NCBI RefSeq assembly: GCF_019145235.1
Contig: NZ_JAHSTV010000012.1
Coordinates: forward strand, 124,001-188,000
DNA length: 64,000 nt
Reading direction: 5' to 3'
Source of the DNA: Pseudomonas farris
Lineage (GTDB): Bacteria; Pseudomonadota; Gammaproteobacteria; Pseudomonadales; Pseudomonadaceae
Position numbers and translations under genes: made by a program. The stretch's first letter is position 1. Every line of letters begins with the position of its first letter. Below, piece by piece: positions 25,761-36,176 of this stretch. The notes under the pieces are model-generated. The model ran no database searches and was not told the origin of the DNA. It saw only the letters and a list, made by a program, of their open reading frames with translations.

Positions 25761-26637
25761 GGCGATAAAACCTATCCAGTAAGCCCGGGAGTGCCGCGCG
25801 CCAGGCGCGGGGCTTGATCCCGAAAGTGTGCAGAATTTTCTTGCAGGCCAGCACCGCGTGTTGCGGTTCTTCAGCGGCGTCGGGCCGTGCGGCGTGAGCC
25901 TGGGCGGTCGGTGCCTCAATGGCCAGCGGATGCAGGGCGCGTGCTTCGGTGAGAATCGCCTGCCCCAGTGCAAGCGGCGTGGTCGCCTCATGCCCGGCGT
26001 AGTGGTAAGTGCCCCACAGCGGCGCGGAGCAATCGAGTTGCTTGAGCACCGAAATGATCACCCGGGCGGCATCGTCCACCGGCGTCGGATTACCGCGACG
26101 ATCATCGGCCATCAACAGTTCTTCAGCTTTCTCGGCCCGGCTCAGGAATCGCCCGAGGGTGCCGTCGGGGCTGTCATCGAGCAGCCAGCCGAAACGCAGC
26201 AGTACGTGCTGCGGACAAGTGGCGCGCACGCTTTGCTCGATTCGCCACAAGGCCTGGCCGCGCAGGCCCAGCGGTACCGGTTCGTCTTTTTCGCTGTAGG
26301 CGGTCGCCCGGGAGCCATCGAACACGCGATAACTCGACGGTTGCAGCAGCACAATGTTGTGATGCTGGCACAGCTCGGCCAGCCGTTCGACGGCTCGCTC
26401 CTGCCCGGCCAGACGCTGTTCGCTGACGGTCTCCGCCTGGAACCAGTCAAAATAGTAGGCGAGATTGATCAACGCATCCGGACGGGTATCGTCGAGCAGT
26501 TGCGTCAGGCTCGCGGCGTCCCAGCCGTCTTGCGGTGGGCGGGGGGCGAGGAAACCGATGTCTTCCTCCGCACCGAGGCGAATCAGCGCCTGCCCAAGGG
26601 CATTTCCGCCGCCCAGTAACATAAGGCGCATTCGCAT
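25753..26637 (-). CDS. RmlD-like sugar-nucleotide-binding SDR protein
   Basis: 294 residues. The N-terminal GGGNALGQALIRLG is a variant Rossmann loop. DALINLAYYFDWFQAETV and LQPSSYRVFDG resemble dTDP-4-dehydrorhamnose reductase, but the classic YxxxK is not clear (AYSEKDEPVP), so it may be catalytically altered. TYHYAGHEATTPLALGQAIL is in the C-terminal half. Paired with the epimerase; the same pair follows oprG in P. aeruginosa (PA4068-PA4069 as I recall). Exact role unknown. Confidence 0.8.
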   Translation of the reverse strand: MRMRLMLLGGGNALGQALIRLGAEEDIGFLAPRPPQDGWDAASLTQLLDDTRPDALINLAYYFDWFQAETVSEQRLAGQERAVERLAELCQHHNIVLLQPSSYRVFDGSRATAYSEKDEPVPLGLRGQALWRIEQSVRATCPQHVLLRFGWLLDDSPDGTLGRFLSRAEKAEELLMADDRRGNPTPVDDAARVIISVLKQLDCSAPLWGTYHYAGHEATTPLALGQAILTEARALHPLAIEAPTAQAHAARPDAAEEPQHAVLACKKILHTFGIKPRAWRAALPGLLDRFYRHG

Positions 26638-26792
26638 AGAGTCAGCAGGCCCAGTCTGATTGGAACGATGGCTTTATCGACAGCGCCCGCAGGCGATTTC
26701 GTCAATAGTTGCCGGAATCGTTGCATTTTGCGGGTTTAGTGCGCAACCGTCATCCGTAAAGTGTAGTTCCGTCGGATTGGGTTGACCCTGCT

Positions 26793-26897
26793 GGCCCCTT
26801 CGCGAGCAAGCCCGCTCCCACATTGGATCTCCTGTGTACTCACATTTTGTGACCGACACTGTTCAACTGTGGGAGCGGGCTTGCTCGCGAAGGGGCC
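26793..26897. repeat. REP inverted pair 6
   Basis: Arms extend to GGCCCCTTCGCGAGCAAGCC at 26793 and its complement ending at 26897, between the divergent SDR gene and lhr. Confidence 0.85.
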
Positions 26898-26962
26898 CTA
26901 AAGCCGACAGAGGACTTGAGCGGTACTTGCAACTTCCCGCCCCCACCCGCATAAATTACCCC

Positions 26963-29900
26963 ATGAATCTGCCCATCCCCACGGACGCTGCTCTGGCAGG
27001 CTTTCACCCCGCCGTCAGCGCCTGGTTCAGCAACACCTTCGCGACGGCCACCGCCGCCCAAGCCCGGGCGTGGCCGTTGATCCGCCAGCGCCGCTCGACC
27101 CTGATCGCTGCGCCCACCGGTTCCGGCAAGACCCTCACCGCGTTTCTGGCCGTGCTCGACGATCTGGTCCATCGTGGCCTGGAGAGTCCGGACGGCCTGC
27201 CGGACGAAACCCTGGTGGTCTACGTTTCGCCGCTCAAGGCGCTGTCCAACGACATCCGGATCAACCTGCAAAACCCGCTGGCCGGCATTACCGAACAGTT
27301 GCGGGTGATGGGCCTGCCCGACGTACCGATCAGCACCGCCGTGCGCACCGGCGATACGCCGCAAAAAGAGCGCTCGGCCATGCGCAAAACCGCGCCGCAC
27401 ATTCTGGTGACCACCCCGGAATCTCTTTACGTGCTGCTCGGCTCCGACTCCGGCCGGCAAATGCTCGGCACCACCCACACGGTGATCGTTGACGAAATCC
27501 ACGCCATTGCCGCCAGCAAACGTGGCAGTCATCTGGCCCTGAGCCTGGAACGTCTGCAAGCACTCTGCTCGCAACCGCTGGTGCGTATCGGCTTGTCCGC
27601 CACGCAGAAACCCATCGAAGCGGTTTCGCGCTTTTTGGTCGGCCGTGATCGCGACTGCGACATCATCGACATCGGCCACGCCCGCCCACGGGACCTCGAT
27701 ATAGAGGTGCCGCCCGTGCCCTTGTCGGCGGTGATGGCCAATGACGTCTGGGAACTGGTCTATGACCGACTCGCCGCCCTCGCCCGTGAACACCGGACCA
27801 CGCTGATTTTCGTCAACACCCGGCGTCTGGCCGAACGCCTGAGTCGACACTTGAGCGAGCGCCTCGGCAAGGACGCGGTGGCGGCCCACCATGGCAGCCT
27901 GGCCAAAGAGTTTCGCCTGGACGCCGAGCAACGCCTCAAGCGCGGCGAGCTGCAAGTGCTGATCGCCACTGCTTCGCTGGAATTGGGGATTGATATCGGC
28001 GATGTCGACCTGGTGTGCCAGATCGCTTCGCCACGCTCGATTGCCGGGTTTCTGCAACGAGTCGGCCGCTCCGGGCACCAGGTCGGCGGCACGCCCAAGG
28101 GCCGGTTGTTTGCCACCACCCGCGACGACCTGATCGAATGCGCCGCCCTGCTCGATTGCGTCCGCCGTGGTGAACTCGACACGTTGCAGATCCCCGAAGC
28201 GCCGCTGGACGTGCTGGCCCAGCAGATCATCGCTGAGGTCAGCTGCCAGGAATGGCAGGAACAGGCGCTGCTGGACATGCTGCGCAACGCCTCGCCTTAC
28301 GCCTCGCTCGACGAAAAACACTATCAGGCACTGCTGCAAATGCTCGCCGAGGGGTACAACGGGCGTCTGGGTATTCGTAGCGCTTACCTGCACCGGGACG
28401 CCGTGAGCCGCACCCTGCGCGGCCGCCGGGGCGCCAAGCTGACCGCCGTGACCAGTGGCGGGACGATTCCGGACAACGCCGACTACAGCGTGTTGCTGGA
28501 GCCTCAAGGGCTGAACATCGGCAGCGTCAACGAAGACTTCGCGGTGGAAAGCATCGCCGGGGATATCTTTCAGCTGGGCAATACGTCGTATCGAATCCTG
28601 CGGGTCGAAACCGGCAAGGTCCGGGTCGAAGACGCTCAGGGGCAACCGCCGACCATTCCGTTCTGGCTCGGTGAAGCACCCGGGCGCAGTGATGAACTGT
28701 CGTTCGCCGTGGCACGCCTGCAAGCGCAACTCGATGAGCGGCTCGGCGCCACACCCGGCAACTTGCAACCGGCCGTCGACTGGCTGACCGACACCCTCGG
28801 CCTGAACCTCGCCAGCGCCGAGCAATTGGTCGATTACCTGGCCCGGGCACGCCAGACCCTCGGCGCCTTACCGTCGCAAGACACGCTGCTGATGGAGCGG
28901 TTTTTCGACGAGTCCGGCGGTACGCAACTGATCATCCATTCGCCGTTCGGCAGCCGCATCAACCGCGCCTGGGGCCTGGCCCTGCGCAAGCGTTTCTGCC
29001 GCACCTTCAACTTCGAATTGCAAGCCGCCGCCAGCGAGGACGCCATCGTGCTGTCGCTGTCCACCGGTCATAGCTTCGAGCTGGAGGATGTCTGGCGTTA
29101 TCTGCACAGCAACAGTGCCGAACATACCTTGATTCAAGCGGTGCTTGAGGCGCCGCTGTTCGGTGTGCGCTGGCGCTGGAACGCCGGGGTCGCCCTGGCG
29201 CTGCCGCGCTACAGCGGTGGACGCAAAGTACCGCCGCAGATCCAGCGGATGAAAAGCGAAGACCTGATCGCCAGCGTGTTTCCCGATCAGATCGCCTGTG
29301 TGGAAAACCTCGCTGGCGAGCGCGAGATTCCTGATCATCCGCTGGTGGAACAAACCCTCGATGATTGCCTGCACGAAGCCATGGACAGCGAAGGCTGGCT
29401 GGCATTATTGCGGCGCATGGAACAGGGCGACATCCGCCTGGTCAGCCGCGATTTGCCGGCGCCCTCGCCACTGGCGGCGGAGATTCTCAGCGCTCGCCCC
29501 TACACCTTTCTCGACGATGCGCCGCTGGAAGAGCGCCGCACTCAGGCAGTGCTCAACCGCCGCTGGAGCGATCCGCAATCCACCGACGATCTCGGTGCGC
29601 TGGACGCCGAGGCAATTACTGCGGTGCGTGAAGAGGCCTGGCCAACGCCAACCGGCATTGATGAAATGCATGAAGCGCTGATGAGCCTGGCGTGCATCTC
29701 CGATACCGAGGCCCTGGCCAATCCGAATTGGCTCGAGTGGCTGAACACCTTGGCCGACAGTGGCCGCGCCAGCCGTTTGCAAATCAATACCGAACAATCG
29801 CTATGGTTCGCGCTGGAGCGACTGACTTGCCTGCGGGCGATTTATCCACAAGCCACATTGGTTCCACCGCTGGAGGCGTTGCCCGGTTTCGATGAAACCT

Positions 29901-31279
29901 GGGAGCCGGACGAAGCGGTGCTGGAAGTGATCCGCGCACGGCTCAGCGCGTTTGGTCCGTTGCCGCTGAAGGCGATTGCTGAACCTCTCGGTCTACCGGC
30001 GATTCAAGTCACTCAGGCCCTGGCGCAACTGGAGCGCGAAGGCTATGTACTGCGCGGGCAATTCACCCCTGGCGCCCCTGATGACGAGTGGTGTGAGCGG
30101 CATCTGCTGGCGCGGATTCATCGCTACACGGTCAAACGACTGCGACGGGAAATCGAGCCGGTTGCGTTGCAGGACTTCATGCGTTTTCTGTTCGACTGGC
30201 AGCATCTTTCCAGCGCGAGCCAAGCCCAGGGCCGCACGGTGTTGCCGGCGATCATCAGCCAGTTCGAAGGCTACCCCGCCGCTGCTTCGGCGTGGGACAG
30301 CGACATTCTGCCGGCGCGTATCAAAGACTACTCGGCGAGCTGGCTGGATGAGTTATGCCGCAGCGGCAAACTGATCTGGACCCGACTGACCACGCGCAAC
30401 AAGAGCGCCAGCACGGCATTGCGCAGCACGCCGATTCTGTTGCTGCCGCGTAGTCAGGTCGGATTGTGGAGCGGCTTGACCGAGCAGACGCCGGTCAGCG
30501 AACTGTCGCCCAAAACACAGAAAGTCCATGAAGCGCTCAGCCAGCATGGCGCACTGTTTTTCGATGAGCTGATTCACGAAGCCCATCTGCTGCGCTCGGA
30601 ACTGGAAATCGCCTTGCAGGAACTGGTGGGTGCCGGACTGGTAAACGCCGACAGCTTCGCCGGCCTGCGGGCGCTGATTACCCCGGCCAGCAAACGCCAG
30701 AATCGCAGCAACCGACGCGGGCGCGGAGCATTTGTCGGCGGCATGGACGATGCCGGACGCTGGGCCTTGCTGCGCCGCGGTGCTGCCGCCCCGGTTGTGG
30801 ATAAGCAACGACCAGCGCCTACGCCCAGCGAAACCCTGGAACACATTGCCATGACCTTGCTGCGCCGTTATGGCGTGGTGTTCTGGCGCTTGCTGGAGCG
30901 TGAGGCGGATTGGTTGCCGAGTTGGCGGGAATTGCTGCGCACATTCCATCGGCTCGAGGCCCGGGGCGAGATTCGTGGCGGGCGGTTTGTCAGTGGTCTG
31001 GCGGGGGAGCAATTTGCGCTCCCTGAGGCGATTCCGTTGCTGCGCGAAGTCCGGCGGCGACCGCACGACGGAAGTCTGATCGCGGTGTGTGGGGTGGATC
31101 CGCTGAACCTTGCCGGCACCTTGTTGCCAGGCGCGAAAGTACCGGCGCTGGCGAGCAATCGACTGGTGTACCGCGACGGCATACCGGCCGCTGCCGAGAT
31201 CGCTGGCAAGCAGCAGTTCTGGCTGGAGCTGGATCAGCAGGCCAGTGGCGAGGTGCGTAACAAACTGATCCGGCATTGA
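26963..31279 (+). CDS. lhr: Lhr-type superfamily 2 DNA helicase (large helicase-related, full length)
   Basis: 1438 residues from ATG 26963; the longer frame reads through the REP element. Helicase motifs: TGSGKTLTAFLAVL (I), VYVSPLKALSND (Ia), VDEIHAIAASKRGSHL (II), IGLSATQKP (III), TLIFVNTRRLAERLS (IV), TASLELGIDIGDVDLV (V), QRVGRSGHQ (VI). A winged helix and the Lhr core beta domain follow (SVNEDFAVESIAGDIFQLG), then the about 550-residue Lhr C-terminal domain (winged-helix tandem repeats). It unwinds DNA and DNA:RNA hybrids with 3'-5' polarity and is linked to DNA repair. The gene stands alone. Confidence 0.94.
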   Translation: MNLPIPTDAALAGFHPAVSAWFSNTFATATAAQARAWPLIRQRRSTLIAAPTGSGKTLTAFLAVLDDLVHRGLESPDGLPDETLVVYVSPLKALSNDIRINLQNPLAGITEQLRVMGLPDVPISTAVRTGDTPQKERSAMRKTAPHILVTTPESLYVLLGSDSGRQMLGTTHTVIVDEIHAIAASKRGSHLALSLERLQALCSQPLVRIGLSATQKPIEAVSRFLVGRDRDCDIIDIGHARPRDLDIEVPPVPLSAVMANDVWELVYDRLAALAREHRTTLIFVNTRRLAERLSRHLSERLGKDAVAAHHGSLAKEFRLDAEQRLKRGELQVLIATASLELGIDIGDVDLVCQIASPRSIAGFLQRVGRSGHQVGGTPKGRLFATTRDDLIECAALLDCVRRGELDTLQIPEAPLDVLAQQIIAEVSCQEWQEQALLDMLRNASPYASLDEKHYQALLQMLAEGYNGRLGIRSAYLHRDAVSRTLRGRRGAKLTAVTSGGTIPDNADYSVLLEPQGLNIGSVNEDFAVESIAGDIFQLGNTSYRILRVETGKVRVEDAQGQPPTIPFWLGEAPGRSDELSFAVARLQAQLDERLGATPGNLQPAVDWLTDTLGLNLASAEQLVDYLARARQTLGALPSQDTLLMERFFDESGGTQLIIHSPFGSRINRAWGLALRKRFCRTFNFELQAAASEDAIVLSLSTGHSFELEDVWRYLHSNSAEHTLIQAVLEAPLFGVRWRWNAGVALALPRYSGGRKVPPQIQRMKSEDLIASVFPDQIACVENLAGEREIPDHPLVEQTLDDCLHEAMDSEGWLALLRRMEQGDIRLVSRDLPAPSPLAAEILSARPYTFLDDAPLEERRTQAVLNRRWSDPQSTDDLGALDAEAITAVREEAWPTPTGIDEMHEALMSLACISDTEALANPNWLEWLNTLADSGRASRLQINTEQSLWFALERLTCLRAIYPQATLVPPLEALPGFDETWEPDEAVLEVIRARLSAFGPLPLKAIAEPLGLPAIQVTQALAQLEREGYVLRGQFTPGAPDDEWCERHLLARIHRYTVKRLRREIEPVALQDFMRFLFDWQHLSSASQAQGRTVLPAIISQFEGYPAAASAWDSDILPARIKDYSASWLDELCRSGKLIWTRLTTRNKSASTALRSTPILLLPRSQVGLWSGLTEQTPVSELSPKTQKVHEALSQHGALFFDELIHEAHLLRSELEIALQELVGAGLVNADSFAGLRALITPASKRQNRSNRRGRGAFVGGMDDAGRWALLRRGAAAPVVDKQRPAPTPSETLEHIAMTLLRRYGVVFWRLLEREADWLPSWRELLRTFHRLEARGEIRGGRFVSGLAGEQFALPEAIPLLREVRRRPHDGSLIAVCGVDPLNLAGTLLPGAKVPALASNRLVYRDGIPAAAEIAGKQQFWLELDQQASGEVRNKLIRH

Positions 31280-31295
31280 TGTTGTCTGGCCTGGC

Positions 31296-31395
31296 GCCTT
31301 CGCGAGCAAGCCCGCTCCCACGGGGGATGTTGTGTCGATCACAAAACCGCGCTCCGACACAGATCAAATGTGGGAGCGGGCTTGCTCGCGAAGAG
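31296..31395. repeat. REP inverted pair 7
   Basis: Arms at about 31296-31321 and 31369-31395 between the convergent lhr and mechanosensitive-channel genes. Confidence 0.85.
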
Positions 31396-31414
31396 GCCAT
31401 CACAACCAACAAGA

Positions 31415-33535
31415 TCATTGGGTTCGCGGTTGATCCGGCAACAACACCGGCGATTCCTCCAGCGTCGGCCCATCATCTTCTGGCTCATCCACATGCCTTT
31501 TGGGGATCAAAACCTGCTGTGGATAAGTCTGCGCGAAATGCACCCATGGGCTGTTATCCACAAGCTTTTTCAAACGCTGATTGAACGCCCGGCTCACCGC
31601 ATATTGCCCACCCGACACGGTACGAAACTGCGCCGTCAACACCACGCCGTTAAGGTCCATTTTGTCGACACCGAACACATCCAGCGGCCCTTGCAGGTTG
31701 TACTTGAGAAACGCATCGTCACGAATCGAATCCCCGGCCTCGCGGATCAGTTCTATGGCCTTGTCGACATCGGTGTCGTAAGTGAACTGCACCGAGAAAA
31801 ATGCAAATGCAAACTGCCGCGATTGATTGGTCACGGCCTTGATCTGGCCGAACGGCACCGAGTGCACAAAGCCCTTGCCGTCGCGCAGACGCAGGGTGCG
31901 AATGGTCAGGCCTTCGACAGTGCCGGCGTGGCCGGAATCGAGCACCACCCAATCGCCGATCGACAAGGTGTCCTCAATGATGATGAACAACCCGGTGATT
32001 ACGTCCTGCACCAGTTGCTGGGAACCGAAACCAATCGCCAGACCGACCACCCCGGCACCGGCTAGCAGCGGCGCGACGTTGATCCCCAGGTTGGCCATGG
32101 TGGTGATCGCGCAAATCACCACCAAGATGATTTTGATCGCATTGCGCAGCAGCGGCAGGATGGTTTTCACCCGCGTGCTCGGCTGACGCGCCGAGCGCTT
32201 GCTGACCGGCGGTTTCAAGGCTTCCTGAATCGCGGTGTCGAGCACCACCCAGAGCAACCACGTCACCAGAAAGATCATGCCGATACTGCTTAACGAATTA
32301 CTGATCGCTCGGCCCACGGAGTTGCGTTCAGCAAACTCGAACAGCGACACGCCCCAGATTCGCCCGAGGATTTCGATGAACGCCACGGCCATGACGATGC
32401 GCAGCAAGGCATGAAGCAAGCTGAGAAAACGCTCCTTGTAAGCACTGCTGCGCTGGATCGCTTCGGCCCGGCGAGTCTTGAACAAGTGCTGGAAAATCGT
32501 GCTGAGAAACACCATCGCGATCAGCAACACGGTGGTGAATAACGCACAGCGCAGGGCCTTTTGATTGTCCTCGCCGACGCCGATCAGGTTGATCGCCGAG
32601 ACCAGCACCATCAGCAGGATCGGCCAGTACCAGAGCCCGGAAAAGATTCGCAGGGACTCTTGCAATGAGGGCTGTTTGAGGCGCTGAGTCAATGGGCGGT
32701 TACGGATCAGATGCGCCACCGGACGACGCAGGTGAATCACCAGCAAACCGAAGATGATCGACGCGAACAGCCCAGTGAAGACCGCGATGCTGCTGGTGAT
32801 GTTGCCGCCCAATTGCCGGGCGATCTGCGGGCTGGTCAAGGCATCGCTCAGCGCAGCGAGGAAGCCAATCATGAACAGCGGTCTGGGGCAGTAGTCACGG
32901 ATGATCTGCACCGCCGGGCGCTTATGACCGGTATTGAACATGACGATCACGCAGAGCAGCATCGAGGTCGAGAAAATGCCGCTGCTGGTGGCGTAGGCGA
33001 AACACAGCGCGAGGGCGCGACCGACCGAAGCCTGCAGGAAATGGCTGACGTAGAGGGTCAGCGGCAGACAGATCACGGCGGGCAAGGTGAAAGGCATCAA
33101 ATACTTGAGCAGGTCCTGGCTGCGCTCGCGCGTTCGCAACCAACGGCCCAGGTTCAAATGCCTGGCCAGAATGCCGCCGAGCACCGTGAGCAAGGCAAAC
33201 GTGCCGAGCCACACACCGGACAACAACAGGAAGTCAGCGGCTACGCCCCAGGAAGAACGGGACGAGGGCTGATTCACCAGTTTGTCCACTTCATCCGCCG
33301 CCCGATCAGCGCGCAGACGCCAGGCATCCACCAGATTTTGGTTGAGATCGAGTTTGTCCTGAACGTCGTCGATGCTGGAGCTGATGGCCCCGAGCAGGCC
33401 TCCCTGGACCAGCGGCTCAGCCTTGGCGGGCTCTTCAGCTGCAGTGGGAACGCCTGGCAACGCGGCGGCTTCCAGTTCGTTGCTGCCCACAAACAGCAAC
33501 GCCCCCAGTAGTATCGCGGTCTTGAACTTGAACAA
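31415..33535 (-). CDS. MscS-family mechanosensitive channel (large, YbiO/MscM-like)
   Basis: 706 residues from a TTG at 33535. This start has AAGGAG eight bases upstream and gives a signal peptide (MFKFKTAILLGALLFVGSNELEA); TTG 33580 and GTG 33553 are in frame but less well placed. A periplasmic coiled region comes first, then about 10 membrane segments, with the MscS pore at about residues 500-545 (LLAGAGVVGLAIGFGSQQLVQDVITGLFIIIEDTLSIGDWV) and the beta and C-terminal cytosolic domains after it. It should open under membrane tension at osmotic downshock. No operon partner. Confidence 0.9.
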   Translation of the reverse strand: MFKFKTAILLGALLFVGSNELEAAALPGVPTAAEEPAKAEPLVQGGLLGAISSSIDDVQDKLDLNQNLVDAWRLRADRAADEVDKLVNQPSSRSSWGVAADFLLLSGVWLGTFALLTVLGGILARHLNLGRWLRTRERSQDLLKYLMPFTLPAVICLPLTLYVSHFLQASVGRALALCFAYATSSGIFSTSMLLCVIVMFNTGHKRPAVQIIRDYCPRPLFMIGFLAALSDALTSPQIARQLGGNITSSIAVFTGLFASIIFGLLVIHLRRPVAHLIRNRPLTQRLKQPSLQESLRIFSGLWYWPILLMVLVSAINLIGVGEDNQKALRCALFTTVLLIAMVFLSTIFQHLFKTRRAEAIQRSSAYKERFLSLLHALLRIVMAVAFIEILGRIWGVSLFEFAERNSVGRAISNSLSSIGMIFLVTWLLWVVLDTAIQEALKPPVSKRSARQPSTRVKTILPLLRNAIKIILVVICAITTMANLGINVAPLLAGAGVVGLAIGFGSQQLVQDVITGLFIIIEDTLSIGDWVVLDSGHAGTVEGLTIRTLRLRDGKGFVHSVPFGQIKAVTNQSRQFAFAFFSVQFTYDTDVDKAIELIREAGDSIRDDAFLKYNLQGPLDVFGVDKMDLNGVVLTAQFRTVSGGQYAVSRAFNQRLKKLVDNSPWVHFAQTYPQQVLIPKRHVDEPEDDGPTLEESPVLLPDQPRTQ

Positions 33536-33825
33536 AACGCGGAGCTCCTTCACAAGGGTCTGTAAGGAACTGATTGGCAAATGGCGGCCAAGTTCGGTTT
33601 TGGCCGCAAGATAGCCCGCCGATGCGGTTCACTGTGGAGAGAGAGCTTGCCCCCGCTGGGGTGCGAAGCGCCCCCAAAACCTGCGAACCGATTTCTCTCA
33701 GATATTTCATTCGCCACTCGATATTTGACCTCCGCGCAAATATCAAATGCCCATCCCTGTATTTTTCTGCACGACCCAAACCCCGACACTGCGCTCCATC
33801 AATCAATCCGCCCGGAGTTGCAGCC
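33536..33825. other. Divergent intergenic region, channel gene / MFS gene
   Basis: 290 nt holding promoters for both directions. No repeat or RNA gene recognised; AT-rich around 33700-33780. The 5' reading extension of the MFS frame through this region lacks a start with a ribosome site. Confidence 0.5.
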
Positions 33826-35037
33826 ATGCCCATTGCCTTGCTCGCGCTGACCCTCAGCGCTTTCGCCATCGGGACGACGGAGTTCGTCATCGTTGGCTTG
33901 TTACCTACCATCGGCACCGACCTTGGTGTCAGCCTGCCGTCCGCTGGTCTGCTGGTCAGCCTGTATGCACTCGGCGTGGCCATCGGCGCGCCGGTGCTGA
34001 CCGCCCTCACCGGTAAAGTCCCACGCAAATTGCTGCTGTTGTCGTTGATGGTGCTGTTCACCCTCGGCAACTTGCTGGCCTGGAAAGCGCCGAGCTACGA
34101 GTCGCTGATCATTGCGCGGATCGTCACGGGCCTGGCCCACGGGGTGTTTTTCTCGATTGGCTCGATCATCGCCACCAGCCTGGTGCCGAAGGAGAAAGCC
34201 GCCAGCGCGATTGCCATCATGTTCACCGGCCTGACCGTGGCGCTGGTCACTGGCGTACCGTTGGGGACGTTTATCGGTCAGCATTTCGGCTGGCGTGAAA
34301 CCTTCCTCGCCGTGTCTGCATTGGGTGTGATCGCCTTCATCGGCAGCCTGCTCTACGTGCCGAAAAACATTGCCCACAGCAAACCGGCTTCGTTGTTGCA
34401 GCAATTGCAGGTGCTCAAGCAGCCGCGCCTGCTGTTGGTGTATGCCATGACGGCGGTCGGTTACGGCGGCTCGTTCATTGCCTTCACCTTTCTGGCGCCG
34501 ATTCTTCAGGATATTTCCGGCTTCAGCGCCAGCACTGTCAGCCTGGTATTGCTGGTGTATGGCATCTCTGTGGCCGTGGGCAACATCTGGGGCGGCAAAC
34601 TGGCGGACAAGCACGGCCCGATCAGCGCTCTGAAAATCATCTTCGCCCTGCTCGCCGCCGTGTTGTTCGTGCTGACTTTCACGGCTGGCAATCCATGGCT
34701 GGCCCTGGCCACCGTGCTGGTTTGGGGCGCCGTCGCTTTCGGCAACGTGCCAGGCCTGCAGGTGTATGTGGTGCGTCAGGCCGAACATCACACCCCGAAT
34801 GCGGTGGACGTGGCGTCGGGCCTGAACATTGCGGCGTTCAACCTCGGCATTGCCGGTGGGGCGTGGGGCGGTGGTTTGATCGTGGCGCACATGGGTCTGA
34901 TTCATACCGCGTGGATCGGCGGCCTGGTGGTCTTGGTCGCACTGGCACTGACCGCCTGGAGTGGGCGTCTTGACCGGTTGGGCCCTGTGTATGCCGAATC
35001 GGCTGAAGGCTCGGCCCGGATCGTCGTCGGGCATTGA
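33826..35037 (+). CDS. MFS efflux transporter (DHA1, YdhP/AraJ type)
   Basis: 403 residues from ATG 33826, at which the first membrane helix begins (LLALTLSAFAIGTTEFVIVGLLPTI). The TEFVIVGLLP signature marks the DHA1 sugar/drug efflux group. Twelve helices can be traced; the conserved loop after helix two is LTGKVPRKLLLLSLM, with GLAHGVFFSIGSIIATSLV in helix four to five. The substrate is not predictable. Monocistronic between a divergent channel gene and a REP pair. Confidence 0.9.
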   Translation: MPIALLALTLSAFAIGTTEFVIVGLLPTIGTDLGVSLPSAGLLVSLYALGVAIGAPVLTALTGKVPRKLLLLSLMVLFTLGNLLAWKAPSYESLIIARIVTGLAHGVFFSIGSIIATSLVPKEKAASAIAIMFTGLTVALVTGVPLGTFIGQHFGWRETFLAVSALGVIAFIGSLLYVPKNIAHSKPASLLQQLQVLKQPRLLLVYAMTAVGYGGSFIAFTFLAPILQDISGFSASTVSLVLLVYGISVAVGNIWGGKLADKHGPISALKIIFALLAAVLFVLTFTAGNPWLALATVLVWGAVAFGNVPGLQVYVVRQAEHHTPNAVDVASGLNIAAFNLGIAGGAWGGGLIVAHMGLIHTAWIGGLVVLVALALTAWSGRLDRLGPVYAESAEGSARIVVGH

Positions 35038-35043
35038 TCAACC

Positions 35044-35132
35044 TATGGGAGCGGGCTTGCTCGCGAAAGCGGTGTGTCAGTGACATCAATACTGGATGTG
35101 CCGCCGCTTTCGCGAGCAAGCCCGCTCCCACA
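35044..35132. repeat. REP inverted pair 8
   Basis: Arms at about 35044-35069 and 35106-35132, seven nt after the MFS stop; likely marks the transcript end. Confidence 0.85.
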
Positions 35133-35248
35133 TTTGATTTATGGTGTTTTTGAGTTTTACCGTCCGTAGCCCCGTCGAAACTTTCTCGCCCCCCCGGCAG
35201 TCATCAAAAGACAGAGGCTGTCCGAGGGCTACATAGACGGGAGGCGAC

Positions 35249-36176
35249 ATGGCGGCGATTCATATTGGTATTTCAGGCTGGCGCTACACGCCTTGGCGGG
35301 GGGAGTTCTACCCGAAGGGGCTGACCCAGAAGCGCGAATTGCAATTCGCTTCACGGGCAGTGAACAGCATCGAAATCAATGGATCGTTTTACGCCCTGCA
35401 ACGGCCCGAGCGTTATGCCCAGTGGTACGACGAAACCCCGGCGGGCTTTGTGTTCAGCGTCAAGGCGCCGCGTTTCATCACCCATATCAAGCGCTTGCGA
35501 GACATTCATAAGCCGCTGGCGAATTTCTTTGCCTCCGGGGGTGCTGGAACTCAAGGAAAAACTCGGCCCGATCCTCTGGCAGTTTCCACCCAACTTCAAA
35601 TTCGACCCGGAATTGTTCGAAAGCTTTCTCGAACAATTACCCCACGACACGGAACAAGCCGCCGCCCTCGCCCGCCAGCATGAGCCGCGTTTGAACGGTC
35701 ACGCCAGCATGAAGGCCTACGGCAAGAAACCGCTGCGCCATGCCGTGGAAATTCGCCACGAAAGCTTTGTCGATCCCGCCTTCGTCCGGCTGCTCAAACG
35801 CTACAACACCGCGCTGGTCATCGCTGATACCGCCGGCAAATGGCCGTATCGCGAAGACCTCACCAGCGATTTCGTCTATCTGCGCCTGCACGGTGCCGAA
35901 GAACTCTACGCCAGCGGTTACACCCCACAAGCGCTGAAACGCTGGGGCGACCGGATCGATGCCTGGTATCACGGACAGCAACCGGCAGATCCGCAATTGA
36001 TCGCGCCCCGGCAAAAACCCAAGACACGCAGATCCCGGGAAGTGTTCTGCTATTTCGATAACGACATCAAAGTCCGGGCGCCCTTCGATGCCCGCCGCCT
36101 GCTTGAGCGTTTCCATCTCGACAAGGACCTTGCCACCGTCCCCGGTGAGCCAGTTGCCGAAGGAGTGCTGCCATGA
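35249..36176 (+). pseudogene. DUF72 family protein, frameshifted in a G run
   Basis: Reading from ATG 35249 (SD GGGAGG) gives the DUF72 N-terminus: HIGISGWRYTPWRGEFYPKGL, SIEINGSFYALQRPERYAQW, FVFSVKAPRFITHIKRL. At the run of five G (35537-35541) the frame breaks: it reads FASGGAGTQG, whereas the next frame continues VLELKEKLGPILWQFPPNFKFD to the normal end. Removing one base gives 927 nt, a complete 308-residue protein. Either a true inactivating insertion or a sequencing error. DUF72 (YecE-like) proteins are TIM barrels of unknown activity. The second part is coupled to the next gene by ATGA. Confidence 0.85.

Noticed and set aside
26840..28825. A 661-codon reverse-strand frame opposite lhr
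   Set aside because: Shadow of the helicase gene with antisense-like composition; the Lhr motifs are unambiguous on the forward strand.
33574..33825. Upstream extension of the MFS transporter by 84 codons
   Set aside because: The added sequence has no membrane or domain character, and ATG 33826 begins the first helix as in the family.
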